Part shown: positions 12,342 to 22,558 of the stretch, piece after piece | Numbering within the stretch: position 1 is the first letter of the stretch | Layout of the letters: every line of letters starts with the position of its first letter | Assembly (NCBI GenBank): GCA_014898415.1 | Contig: RCTD01000002.1 | Coordinates: 1,178,001-1,242,000 of the forward strand | Length of the DNA: 64,000 nucleotides | Reading direction: 5' to 3' | Source of the DNA: Stromatinia cepivora | Taxonomy: Eukaryota; Ascomycota; Leotiomycetes; Helotiales; Sclerotiniaceae | Position numbers and translations under genes: made by a program | The notes under the pieces: model-generated | Seen by the model: only the letters and a program-made list of their open reading frames with translations | Told to the model about the DNA's origin: nothing | Databases searched by the model: none

Positions 12342-13818
12342 GCAATTATGTTTGATACTTTGATAGGTTGTGTGAGAATCGTGTTAGTACGGAGAGTTTG
12401 AGGTACTACTAAGTAGATAGCTAATGTCATGGAAGGCGTCGTACGCACATGTCCGCTTTCAGGTATCCTCAACATAGAGTTTATTCTCACAACCTGCAAT
12501 CATGCAACCAATGCACTCTTGTGCACAAATGGACATGCAGCAAAATTTCTCCTAAATCGTTGGACCGAATTTCAACCACAATCTTCGAGTCGATGCTAGA
12601 TAAATATGCCAGGAGAAATTAATTACTTTACATGAGTCACGGAACGCTCTGCTAGTAAGATCTCTTACGGCCGTTCCCGCAAACGGGAGGATGCTAACCA
12701 CACCTCAGATTCAGGTTGATCAACAAACAGATTACCTGCAAATGGACGGGACTGCTATAAATGGTAGGTGCTAAGATCTCGACTCTTGAACTACTACTTA
12801 AGGTTACCCCATGTCAATCTCCACACCAAAAACATTTCTAGATCCCTACTTACGAACAACCATCTTGCTCCTCAAACTTTATTCCCCAAGTTCTCTATAT
12901 CTCCAAATTCTTCCGCCGGATTCTAACAGCGTTTTCAGCACTCCTTTGTTGCCATGCGTTGTACACAGTCGATCTGTTCTTCATCTGTCAATTTCGGAAA
13001 TGAAGCTTCTTTTGTCATATACTCCGGCATGGCGATCCTACGCTTTGCAAATGCGGGGTGCGAATTCTTTTAAGGGCCGAATGTTAAGTCTTTGCGGGGT
13101 TGCTCTCATCATGTGTACTTTTTTTTTGTTGGTATACATTGATTTTGGGCTGGAAGTTCTGAAGGACGGATTAGGTACCTGTATTTGCGTTTATAGTGTA
13201 CGTATGGTACAGACGTTGAAGTATCCGGAACAGACTATACGGGTAAGCTGGTTGGGCTATGTTGATGGATTGATGAGGGCACTTTCTTCCGACTTGGCGG
13301 TCGAGTCGATCATCAATCTGGAATGGGGTCATGAAAGTTGGATGAGGAGGCAAGAGCAGTTGCTTTTGCTTTTCCTGAGATTTTTGCTGTGGTGCTGCGT
13401 TTGATATCGACAGCTACCTTTATCTCTATTTAGATCATTGTTATTGATTTTAGTAGCAATAGCGGAGCTAGAACTCGATTCCGGAGTGTCCATACGTAAG
13501 TGCATTTTGGACTACTTACACATGTTTTATTGTTCGATCATGGTTTTCACGAACTGCAGATATTACCGGCTTGGCCTAATATGAATCTCTTATTTTTTCT
13601 TCATCTGTTCAGGCTCCGGAATTTTACCATATCTATTGCATAGGTAGCCGCCGACGATGCTTATGTTCGTTGTCTGTACATATTCGCTGCCTTCACTAGA
13701 GTCTGCGTTCAAGCTGAGAACTATAAAGAGCCAAAAGTCCTCTGACTTTTCAACAAATCACTTCTTCTCCATCCCTCCCAACAGCACTGTACAAAGCAGT
13801 CATCGAAGGAGATACAAT
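12342..13818. other. Spacer with one orphan ORF
   Basis: Between UTP21 and the LPMO-like remnant. Apart from the uncertain 197-codon frame at 12811-13404 nothing gene-like is seen. The last ~150 bp would be the promoter and leader of the LPMO-like gene. Confidence 0.5.
12811..13404 (+). CDS. Uncharacterised ORF, doubtful
   Basis: A continuous 197-codon frame from ATG to TGA. I do not recognise it. The translation has a hydrophobic stretch in the middle (GVALIMCTFFLLVYIDFG) that could be one membrane segment, and otherwise unremarkable composition. It has no introns and no visible partner genes, and similar-length frames can arise by chance. It may be a lineage-specific gene, a remnant, or noise. 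Confidence 0.2.
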   Translation: MSISTPKTFLDPYLRTTILLLKLYSPSSLYLQILPPDSNSVFSTPLLPCVVHSRSVLHLSISEMKLLLSYTPAWRSYALQMRGANSFKGRMLSLCGVALIMCTFFLLVYIDFGLEVLKDGLGTCICVYSVRMVQTLKYPEQTIRVSWLGYVDGLMRALSSDLAVESIINLEWGHESWMRRQEQLLLLFLRFLLWCCV

Positions 13819-13985
13819 ATGACGATGTCCAAGTCTGTTGGTATTCTACTTGCGCTAGCCGCCAATCTACTGCCCGTCGTAGATTGCCATGGCTACATGG
13901 TCATTCCTTCCAGTCGGACCAGCCCTAGGCGAAGTACAAGGAGTAATGGAATGAACAGGAACATATGCTATGAGCGTGAAAGGTA
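13819..13985 (+). pseudogene. LPMO-like secreted protein, N-terminal fragment only
   Basis: From the ATG at 13819 the frame encodes a signal peptide of about 23 residues (MSKSVGILLALAANLL, then VVDC) followed by HGYMVIPSSRTS. A histidine directly after signal cleavage and the HGxxxxPxSR pattern are the hallmark of copper-dependent lytic polysaccharide monooxygenases and the related chitin-binding families, where His1 is half of the copper brace. After SRTS the protein stops looking like the family, and a stop or possible donor site comes about 20 codons later. The second copper histidine and the rest of the roughly 200-residue domain are missing. The next recognisable sequence is an inverted ligase fragment, so the gene appears cut by rearrangement. 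An intron leading to a distant exon was looked for and not found. Confidence 0.5.
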
Positions 13986-14039
13986 AAACACTCAAACTTT
14001 GATCTTGATCTCATTGCATCATTTTCCCTCCGAGGAACT

Positions 14040-14710
14040 ACTTGCGTCAAATTCGCTATTACATTTCTATGAGTTGACATTACGCCCTTTGGTAATCCTG
14101 TTATTTCAGAACTAAACACCAGATATACTAAATCCTTCTCTGGATATATTATCTCCCTCTTCTCCTTTCCCCCTTCTTGACTTTCCTCCACAAAAATACT
14201 TCTAATCCCCTTTTCCCCTCAGGAACCTCATCACCCTACATAAGTACCCCATCCTCCTCTCCTACCTCTCCACTTCCCTCACAGCTTCCCTCACCCTACC
14301 AACTAACTCCCCGTCGTACCTATAATTCTCGCCCTACAATCTCTCAAATAATGCACCAACCCTCTTTTCGTATACGCAGGATTAGCCGGACTGACTATAC
14401 CTCCAATATAATGGATTCCCACATAGTAACCGGGGTATCGATATTCGTTTTCCGAGAAGAGAGCGAGGATATCGCCTTCTTTGTAGACGTAATGGTGGCG
14501 CATACCAAGGCCGAAGGAGATGGTGAGGAGGTTGGTGAGTTGTAGAGGACTGGGAAGGTTAGTTTTAGTTTTGATTTTGAATTGTCGGAAAAGGTGGAGT
14601 GATAAGGGGGAGGAGAGGAGAGGAGAGAACTAAGTACCTTGATCATCAAGAAACAGTTTATCCTCACGTTCAAACAACTCACTCCATAAATCCGTCTCCG
14701 GAATCGTCAT
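14040..14710 (-). pseudogene. AMP-dependent acyl-CoA ligase (4CL-like), truncated and frameshifted
   Basis: Reading from 14710 leftward, the N-terminal third of a 4-coumarate-CoA-ligase-like enzyme is visible in pieces in different frames. MTIPETDLWSELFERE is followed by a possible intron beginning at 14637. Next comes KEGDILALFSENEYRYPG with GGIVSPANPAYT (about 14503-14310), then short pieces VREAVREVER and DEVPEG, then EEKDLVYLVFSS-like sequence with TGLPKGVMSTHRNVIANLTQ (about 14190-14050). At least two frame changes and stop codons lie between 14310 and 14190. The AMP-binding P-loop, normally SSGTTGLPKG, reads SSEITGLPKG. The C-terminal two thirds are absent. The ligase fragment ends where the oppositely oriented LPMO-like fragment ends, so this looks like a breakpoint between two dead genes. 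Confidence 0.75.
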
Positions 14711-16500
14711 TTCCTCATAGAAACCCGACGTCTTGTCCTATAGCTGTGTGTGGTCTTCTACTTAATCTATAGATACACGATGAATACCTCACAAATCATG
14801 TTAACCCCATTCCGTCTCCAGATAAGCAACCAAATAAGCCCATCGAAGTACCATAAACTCTCTCTCCTCCCGGCCCCTTGCCTAACCCAAACCCAAACCC
14901 AAACCACAAAATCAAACCCAGCTCCAAACAGAAACAGCTGCAGCCAGCTGCTTTCAAACTCAACACTCTCAAGAATAACTATATTCCAGCTATTACCAAT
15001 CCTCACAAACTCTTATAAATACCGTAGCATAGCCACTGTCAACTACACTATCACAATCATTCGTTGACCACATATATATACCAATACCATAACCTCAACT
15101 AACAATTAACAACAAATCAACCTTGAAGAACGTCGACATCATTGAAAGGAGCCACATACCTTGTATACCATATACTATAAACATTAAGCTTATCCCACCC
15201 AACAAGTCCTCCATACATACCACCCCAACATCAGCACCAACACCAACCCCACACCAATACCCCACGGCAACAGAACCAACTCAAAATCAAAGACGGAACA
15301 TTTCCACCCGCTAAACATTGTACGTACTACTCGAGTACTAGGTGCTTAGTAGAATGCGGGTACATCACTAAATAATCAATCCCCATCCCATTTATTCCCC
15401 AAGCTAACTTAACTAACCTACCACTTCTTCTTCACTTCACTTAACCCCCTACCTTACCTTCACTCCTCGTCCCTCCATCCCCCTCCATCCCCCTCCATCC
15501 CCCCCACTACCCAAACCCAAAAACAAAATAAAATCGAACATCAAAAACCTAAACCGAACTAACCACCCATCAAAGGCTAACCGACTACAAATATAACCGA
15601 ATCGATTTACATCTCCTAATCTTCATCTAGCATCTTTATGCCCTGGGGATCCATTATTCTGTACACCCCGCAACTATATATTAGTTAATTAGTTAGTACT
15701 ATATACATATATATATATATATGTGTATAAATCAGATCAGATCAGACCACATCACAAATGAAAATGGAAATGAACCGGGAAATCAATCATAACGAGCTAT
15801 GGACACATTAATAATTCCTCTCCCTCATTACGTTTCCAAATTCTGCTACATTGATCACCATGTGTAGAGAGACGAGAGACCGGAAAAGGGGGTAGAGCCA
15901 GTTAAGAGCGGTAGCAGCGATGGCTTGACCACCAGCTACGACGTAGCAGGGAAGACCAATAACTGATGAAAACATTTACTTCGTATACATCACGAACCAC
16001 CACACACCACTACCCACAGCATCACATCAAGAACTACTAGGTACATTCTATTATAATCAATATATAAATTCCTAATCTCATAATAGAAGATAAAATAAAA
16101 AACATTGGGTATATATACTCCATCCATCCGCATCCCAAAATCATGAGTACCATAAAATTATGTCCATTAAAAACATCGCCACATGCGAAGTATCCCTCCC
16201 ACAATTAGACGACCCAAATATTCCATCAAATAGCTTTGATTTATAACCCAGCCAATAAGGATCCTAAGAGATCAAAAGCTTAAAGCGCTGACTACACCCA
16301 TTAGTAAATCCAGCTAGGCCCGATATATTGATGTCATCCATTCCAAGCGCCAATGCCCAGTCCTAAAATTTAAAAGAGATGAGATGATTTGAAAGACATA
16401 ATCGTCGTGACAATCGTCTATGTGCGTCAAACATGTGTAAGTATACCACAAAAAATCGTCATAACAATAATAAATGTAAAAGCTCCACAACTATAAAGCT
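14711..16500. other. Low-complexity spacer
   Basis: No credible gene. Holds C-rich and CA-rich runs: an ACCCAA run at 14885-14905 that looks telomere-like but is only about three units, a CCCCCTCCAT run at 15471-15506, and an AT dinucleotide run near 15710-15722. The right part would be the 3' flank of the RBR ligase gene. Confidence 0.55.
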
Positions 16501-18585
16501 TTACTCGAAAACCGATTCTAGGCCGAGAGCTGGAGACCTTCTAGGTTGAGGCCACGATATTGGGGGCATTGGCGCAAATTGCACACCAGCCGTATTAGTG
16601 AGCTTCTTTCGTTCCACCTCTTCCATCAGATTCCACCTCCAAATAAGTCGCGATTTTCTCTCTATGAACAATGCGATTATTCCTTCTTCCTCTCTACTAT
16701 GCACCTCTTCAAGAGCCTCTAACTCTTGATTCTGTTTGAGGACTAGATTCTCAAGCTCCTCTTCTTGTCGATTGATCAAATTCTCCATTTGCTTCGCTTG
16801 CTTGTCTCGCATGACATTGATCCTGCTTTGGTGTAAACGACCTAAGTCGTCCCGTATGTTATATTGCTGGCCAAGCTCTCTGAGATCTTTCTCGGTAACG
16901 ATTCTTTGTATATTATCACCACCAGAACTTCTACCAAGTCCATTGCAATAAGCTTCCATGTGCTTAAGACGAATTTGTACGCTTCTTTCGCTTTGTTTTA
17001 AAGTTGCTCTCAGCTCCATCTCAGCAGCAACTTGCCGATCTTCTAGATGCGTTGAAGTTTTTTGATGACGTTCTTTCATTTTTGTTGAGAGCTCATTATA
17101 GCGATCCAAAATATCAATTTTGGCTCGACCGTGCCGGGTCCACATAATCCATTTCATCTCCCTCTCGAAAGCGCAAAAGCGGTCTCTTTCATTTATTTGA
17201 CAAGCACGAAGTGCATTCAATGTGCCGTTTTTTCGGGTTCGTTCTTCAGCCGCTGCATGTTCCGCCGCTTCTGCCTTTTCTGCCTCTTCCCTGGCTAACT
17301 TCGCCTTTTCCTCTTCCGCAATTCGCTGTTCTTCCTCGAGACGTCGACGTTCGAGCATCTCCTCGCCATTACAATAATTTGGACAGCCAACCGAGGGATC
17401 CCAGACAGCACCACATATATAACAGAATTGTGCTTTACACCGGCAAGTGATATGACTGCAACCTTGAGATAATTCCACCAAAGTTCTACATTTGTAACAG
17501 CGACGCCATCCCGCACTCTTGGCCATTCTCAGAACGGCTTCTAATTCGAAATCTTCAGGGCAATCTTGGCCAGTCGAGTGCGCCGCACGTTTGCATATCG
17601 AACAAGCTTTATCTCCGCAGCTTCGACAAACCACCTCGAATGGTTGTTTGGGGTCAATCTTGCCAAGTGTTGGGATAAATTCACCACAAGCGGTATTTGG
17701 ACAAAAAATCCTCCATTCCCATGGCGTACTGAATTGCACAACACTTTTCATGAATGAAATTTGCTCTTCTCTATTTAGAACCGATTTGACTACGTTTCCG
17801 GGAATAGCTTGGCTACAGCATCTGGGCGGCATCTTTGATTCTTCTGTGCAGCCTTGGATGGCCAGAACCCGAAGACAGTTTTCGCAATAATTATGGGCAC
17901 ATGGAAGTGTACGCAGAGTGGTTGCCGTTTTGAACTCTTCCCGACAACAGATGCAAGAGCTACAAGATTAGCATGTTTTTACGTTGTAAAGGGTGTATAC
18001 TCACATCACTTGATCCCCGGATGTTTTGGGCTTACGGCGTAAACGGATCTTAATTCCATTTTTGATGCTTGCGTAGGAGCGTCTCGAGGATATCGAAAAA
18101 AGCGATGGTGCTGGCTCGGGAGAACTGACAGGTATTGGCGGAGGTAATGGAATCGCGGTTTGAGCATCGATTTGCTTCACATATTTCTCGTACTCATGAA
18201 ATGATAAACTCTTCCTCGTTGTGTGTTGTTTCCATGGTTGTGGTATTGACGCAATGTCCAATTGCTCGTTCGATGATCTCGATGTTAACCCTGTAGAATC
18301 GCTATCCTGGGATATGGATGAGGTGGTATTTGTATGATGTGAATGAGTGAAAGGAGATTCGCATTCAGGACTATCGTTCCTTTCGTCTGCGGAGGGCCCT
18401 GTTATCGAAATTCCTAAGCTTTCTGCTTCTTTGTTCAATCTTTCGTCAAATTGTATTTCCGTCTTTTCCTGCCCCTCCAATCGTAACACCTCCCTGCAAT
18501 AATCGTCATCATTGTATTCGATAGGTTGTGCAGCTTCGTTGTGTTGCACGTCAAGATGAGACCTGGCGCGCAAGGCCGGTAACAT
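16501..18585 (-). CDS. RBR-type (RING-IBR-RING) E3 ubiquitin ligase
   Basis: Two exons, 18585-18005 and 17959-16501, with a 45-bp GT-AG intron (CTAAT branch) that restores the first RING cysteines; about 679 residues. A disordered Ser-rich N-terminus (about 1-190) precedes RING1 (CICCREEF, LPCAHNYCENC, PPRCC; about 195-242), the IBR (FCPNTACGEF to HSTGQDCPED, about 278-330) and RING2 (CYKCRTLVELSQGCSHITC, about 348-376). RBR enzymes form a ubiquitin thioester on a RING2 cysteine; by position that is the Cys in SQGCSH, about residue 361, and it is intact. A Glu/Lys/Arg/Ala-rich segment predicted to be coiled coil follows, then about 200 more charged helical residues. The substrate is unknown. 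Many fungal genomes have lineage-expanded RBR proteins of this layout. Confidence 0.9.
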
Positions 18586-20340
18586 TGTTGAAAACCCTTA
18601 TCTATCAACACGAAGACAACTTCTGATTCTGCGATTGACACTCATACATATCTGAGGTTGAATAGATAAATTGAGATATGGTACGAGTGATAAAAAGATC
18701 GGGTGTCAGTGGGGTTAGGATGAGGAACAACAAGGGTCAATGATGGGACCAAGCAAGGCGGTAGAGCTAATTGATTTAAGAAATATCCGGACAATTGTTT
18801 TGCAAGGAATAAAGTAGTAGTAAGAAGTAGGTATTAAAAATTATGAGCAAATGTAATTATCGTTAGTGTTTGACAACAAAAATCTTTTTCTTCCTTTCTC
18901 ATTTAGCAACAGCAAGCAAACATATGAAGATTTGTCAGATCTCGTGTGAAGATCAAACGATCAAGTAGATGAGAAGGAAAACGTTGAGAGTTTTTGTTCC
19001 AAGATTTAATTAACGATGAAGGGGCGGATAACTGTTAATCTGTCACGTCAATCCAATCGCCCGACTGCAGGAATAATAATTACAAATTGCCAATTGGTCA
19101 AAACCCATGAATCGCACGTTTTTTATTGGCAAGCACTTCTTTCCCTTCGGAAGGAACATATCGGTCAAGTATTACACTAATAACCTGCACTTAATTTTTA
19201 TCTATTCCTTTAGACGAACGAAGTAGGCACAGCAGGAAAAACTTGAATTTGAAGGAAGGCCATATCCGATGTTATATTCCGCAGATTGTCTACTTACTCA
19301 AAACATATGCTCTCACACTTCCCTTTTGACGGCTTGTGCCACCAATATTTTAGGGGATTAGATCTTCTGGTACAGCCTCGTGATCGACTACCTCAAAACT
19401 ACGACACCTGATTCATTGACCGCAATATCACTCCAAACCATCATCGATTTCTGAATCAAGTAGCATCCGAACTCCCACTATAACTAACAGCTGATTCTCT
19501 GCTGCAGAGATATTGAACTACTGACTGTCTAAAGATCCAACCAAATTTCGCCTGACATCGGGATATTATAAACCCGTCTCTAGCAATACGAATCATCAAT
19601 CCCACATTCTTCTACTAATAATGACAATCACAATCTCCCTACCCAGCCACACGCACCCATTCACACCCGGGCAATTAGAGTCTCCCTCCATCTCAGCTTC
19701 CAATAAGTGATATACCTATCCGATGAAGTAAAAAAAAACCTGACTGCACATACAATTATCCAATATCCATGCCGAGGTACAGCAATCATAAGTCTTACGA
19801 TGGAGAAAGGGCGTTTTGATCATGGTGGAAATAGAATATAATAGTGCAGCACAACTTGTTCACTATTCGCTACGCTCAGCGTTTTCATGAACGCACAGTT
19901 GGGCTAAGTTTGCACGTTCCCCGGATCTACTGGGACTTGTACACAAGCAATTTTGGCATGATGGATTTGCCGAGGCTTATACGGTTTGACCATCATAGCT
20001 AATTGTGTGTGCTTCGTCTGTTTAATATTATTTTATCTATTTCTACAAGGACGTCCTAAGAAGATAATACATGTAGATCTTCAGACTTAAATGGGTAGTG
20101 TATGTGTCATTTTGTCCTATTGGAGCATACAATGAGCAGCAAACAGATCTTTTGATTGCAAGCTCGGCTGTTACCATCCATATCCAATGTGAGTGCCTCC
20201 TCCAATAGGGTATATCAAGCCCACAAGGTTACATCCAGTGGACGTGACCTGCATTTTCCCCCTGCATCGTCACGTCAAATGCCGGATGGCATTCATAATA
20301 TGTATGAGTTTATGGTTTTGTTTACAAACAAACTCCTATT
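18586..20340. other. Spacer between RBR ligase and CAB2
   Basis: About 1.75 kb without a convincing frame. The left part should contain the RBR gene promoter and the right part the 3' end of CAB2. No repeats longer than a few units and no RNA gene recognised. Confidence 0.5.
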
Positions 20341-21735
20341 TCACCTCTCCCGTTTCCTAGGTGCGTTGATATGAGATGTGTGTAATGCTTCCACGGCTGG
20401 AATAATCAAACTTTCAATCTCAACCTCAGGTTCTCCATCAGGTAACTCATTTGGATCGAGAGGCTCATTGCCAGCCTCCCCTCCTCTCGCCGCTGCGCCT
20501 ACTAGATCTTCAACCCCACTGATTGTTCTCTTCCTCCTACTCCTTGGCACTCTAATCCATTGATCTTCGCTGCCCGGCGCTACGAAAACCACTTCCCATT
20601 TCCTAGTAGCAAGCAGATTTCCAATGACTAAATGATGCTGGTAACGATCCAAGGAATATTTTGCCTTGTGAACCAGAATCGTGGGGTCAGTTTCAAGCTT
20701 GAAAGAAACAATCATGCCTTCAGGGGCCCAACCATCCACAAGATTCTTGAGAAACTTAGGTACGGGATCCAAATCAACTATCAGACGTTTGCTTCGCGGT
20801 ACCGCTGGAGAGGAGTCAAAGTTATCAAACGCTTCCTCCTCGTCTTCCCCATTCTCTTGCTCTTCACTTCCCTTTGCAGGTGTATTTGTATCTGTTGCAT
20901 TTGTAGATTGTATTTTGTGCTCTACCATACGTTCCGGAGGTACGAAGAAATCCGACACAGCCGCAGCCAAATATAGCAGCCCACGGGGGCCTAGCGGGCG
21001 CATAAGTTGCGCAATAGCTCGAAGGACGAATAAATAATCTGTGATTGTCGTGAAAGGTAATGTCAAAAGTAGATTCTTCGATTTGGCCGCATTGTACTGC
21101 CTGAGAACCTTCAACATCTTCTCGCGATATTCATCGTTTGCAACCACACTCCCATCAGGGCCTTCGTGTAAGAAGTCGAGAAAGCAATCCGTAGCATGAC
21201 TATAATGGCGCGAATATGGTTGGAGACTGAATTGACGATGGAGGAAAATAACCGCGTAGCCTGATTCCAGGAAATATTCAGCGGATGTAGCCCCACGCGT
21301 TCCTGCACTAAAATTGTCTATGAATCGCACCGTCTGTCTCTCTAGTGGTACTGTCGTTCCTCCCGATGTGACCAAGACCACACGTCTGCCAGCAGCGGCG
21401 TGGTAATTGATAAATTCTTGTGCAAGAGATGTATGCTTCTCGAGTGTGGCTGGCGGAAGATTTTCCGTAAAGTAATCCCGTTCGGCCACTTCTGCCGTAT
21501 TTTCACGCGCCAGGCCTGGCATTGAACTGAATGTCGACATGGTATCTTGGGAAGTGGAGGAGAAAATCGAGGAGGTCGGTGATGAAGGTCGTGAACTTGG
21601 GGAGAGGTTGAAAGAAAGCGTGAAGGTCGTGCTCGATGGTGGGGTTGATGTTAATTTTGGGGATGTTCCTGCGGGGTGCGCAAGCTCCAGCTCGGGAGCA
21701 TATCTAGAAGTTGTTGGGTCAAGCTGAGATGACAT
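20341..21735 (-). CDS. CAB2: Phosphopantothenate-cysteine ligase (CAB2-type)
   Basis: Second step of CoA synthesis from phosphopantothenate: joins cysteine to 4'-phosphopantothenate using a nucleotide triphosphate, in the cytosol. A single exon of 464 residues. A Ser/Thr/Pro-rich N-terminal ~90 residues precede the conserved domain, which opens with VVLVTSGGTTVPLERQ and RFIDNFSAGTRGATSAEYFL, and contains LLYLAAAVSDFFVP, DLDPVPKFL, SFKLETDP and NLLATRKWEVVFV, as in eukaryotic PPCS/Cab2 proteins. An internal ATG (MSTFSSMPGL) just before the conserved part is an alternative start, so the long N-terminus is the least certain part. An acidic insert (about residues 290-310) is not in the yeast protein. 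The next gene upstream is an acetyl-CoA transporter on the same strand. Confidence 0.93.
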   Translation of the reverse strand: MSSQLDPTTSRYAPELELAHPAGTSPKLTSTPPSSTTFTLSFNLSPSSRPSSPTSSIFSSTSQDTMSTFSSMPGLARENTAEVAERDYFTENLPPATLEKHTSLAQEFINYHAAAGRRVVLVTSGGTTVPLERQTVRFIDNFSAGTRGATSAEYFLESGYAVIFLHRQFSLQPYSRHYSHATDCFLDFLHEGPDGSVVANDEYREKMLKVLRQYNAAKSKNLLLTLPFTTITDYLFVLRAIAQLMRPLGPRGLLYLAAAVSDFFVPPERMVEHKIQSTNATDTNTPAKGSEEQENGEDEEEAFDNFDSSPAVPRSKRLIVDLDPVPKFLKNLVDGWAPEGMIVSFKLETDPTILVHKAKYSLDRYQHHLVIGNLLATRKWEVVFVAPGSEDQWIRVPRSRRKRTISGVEDLVGAAARGGEAGNEPLDPNELPDGEPEVEIESLIIPAVEALHTSHINAPRKRER

Positions 21736-22558
21736 TTTATCAGTTCTTTATTCACTACTCATCAAACATTTGATTGCGCACCAGCGACGTACCTTTATAA
21801 TACTGACCTGCAAACTGTTTGGGACTCCGGCTTTCCTGTTGACCTCGGTCGACGGTTGTGTCGGAATTAAGTTGACAATTCGGGCTTCCGGAAGAAGGAC
21901 CCATGTGGAATTGTTACCTTTTTGTTGAGTAAGAAGATAGTCCCTACATTATTAGCGATATCAATTTCAAGAGTCAACAAGCCTAATTGTTACAATCCAT
22001 CAATGGTGGTAAGCTGACAACGAGAACTCAGACGCAGCTTTGGTGTTGGCATAGGTTTGCGTGGGTGAAGTTATGATTTCTATTGGACAATTTTATACCC
22101 GGTCTGAGGTCATGAACACAACATTCCATGTCAGTGTAAGGCATTCGGCGATACTAATGATATAACAAAATCTCTTGGAGCCGTTGCGGGACCTGCCTAC
22201 TCAGCTCCGGCTCACAAGTGGTCTGGGGTGGTAAATTTGGTTCTGATGGATGACCCGGAGCACGCTTTAGCGTGTGGCAATTAGCTCATCTCACAATGTC
22301 TCCAGGGACTCCCTTTAGTGAACTATTCGAAGCATTCATTTTGCGAAAGTGATTACAACATTGATAAAAGTTTATCTCTCTGCGGAAAAATTGCTACCAA
22401 TAAGTTTATTTCTATTTTCAGGCTTGCAAAGCTATCCATAGATACCATTTCTCGCCGCCCCCTTTCGTCCCTCTTAATGCCAATCAAAAACAAATGTCTA
22501 TTCTACAGCTTTTTATATAGCAGCATTTCTTGCCGCACAAGTCTTATCTTCTTGCCAA
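21736..22558. other. Spacer between CAB2 and the acetyl-CoA transporter
   Basis: About 820 bp. It should hold the CAB2 promoter and leader and the terminator of the transporter gene, both on the minus strand. No gene-like frame is seen. Confidence 0.55.

Noticed and set aside
13657..13818. Upstream ATG extending the LPMO-like fragment by 54 codons
   Set aside because: It would put a non-signal, basic segment before an obvious signal peptide; the internal ATG at 13819 fits secretion far better.
13819..14710. Secondary-metabolite cluster (ligase plus oxidoreductases)
   Set aside because: The ligase is a short, multiply frameshifted remnant, and no backbone synthase lies in the window.
14885..14905. 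Telomere-like ACCCAA run
   Set aside because: Only about three units, unit differs from fungal TTAGGG, and it lies in a C-rich spacer; no sign of an interstitial telomere.
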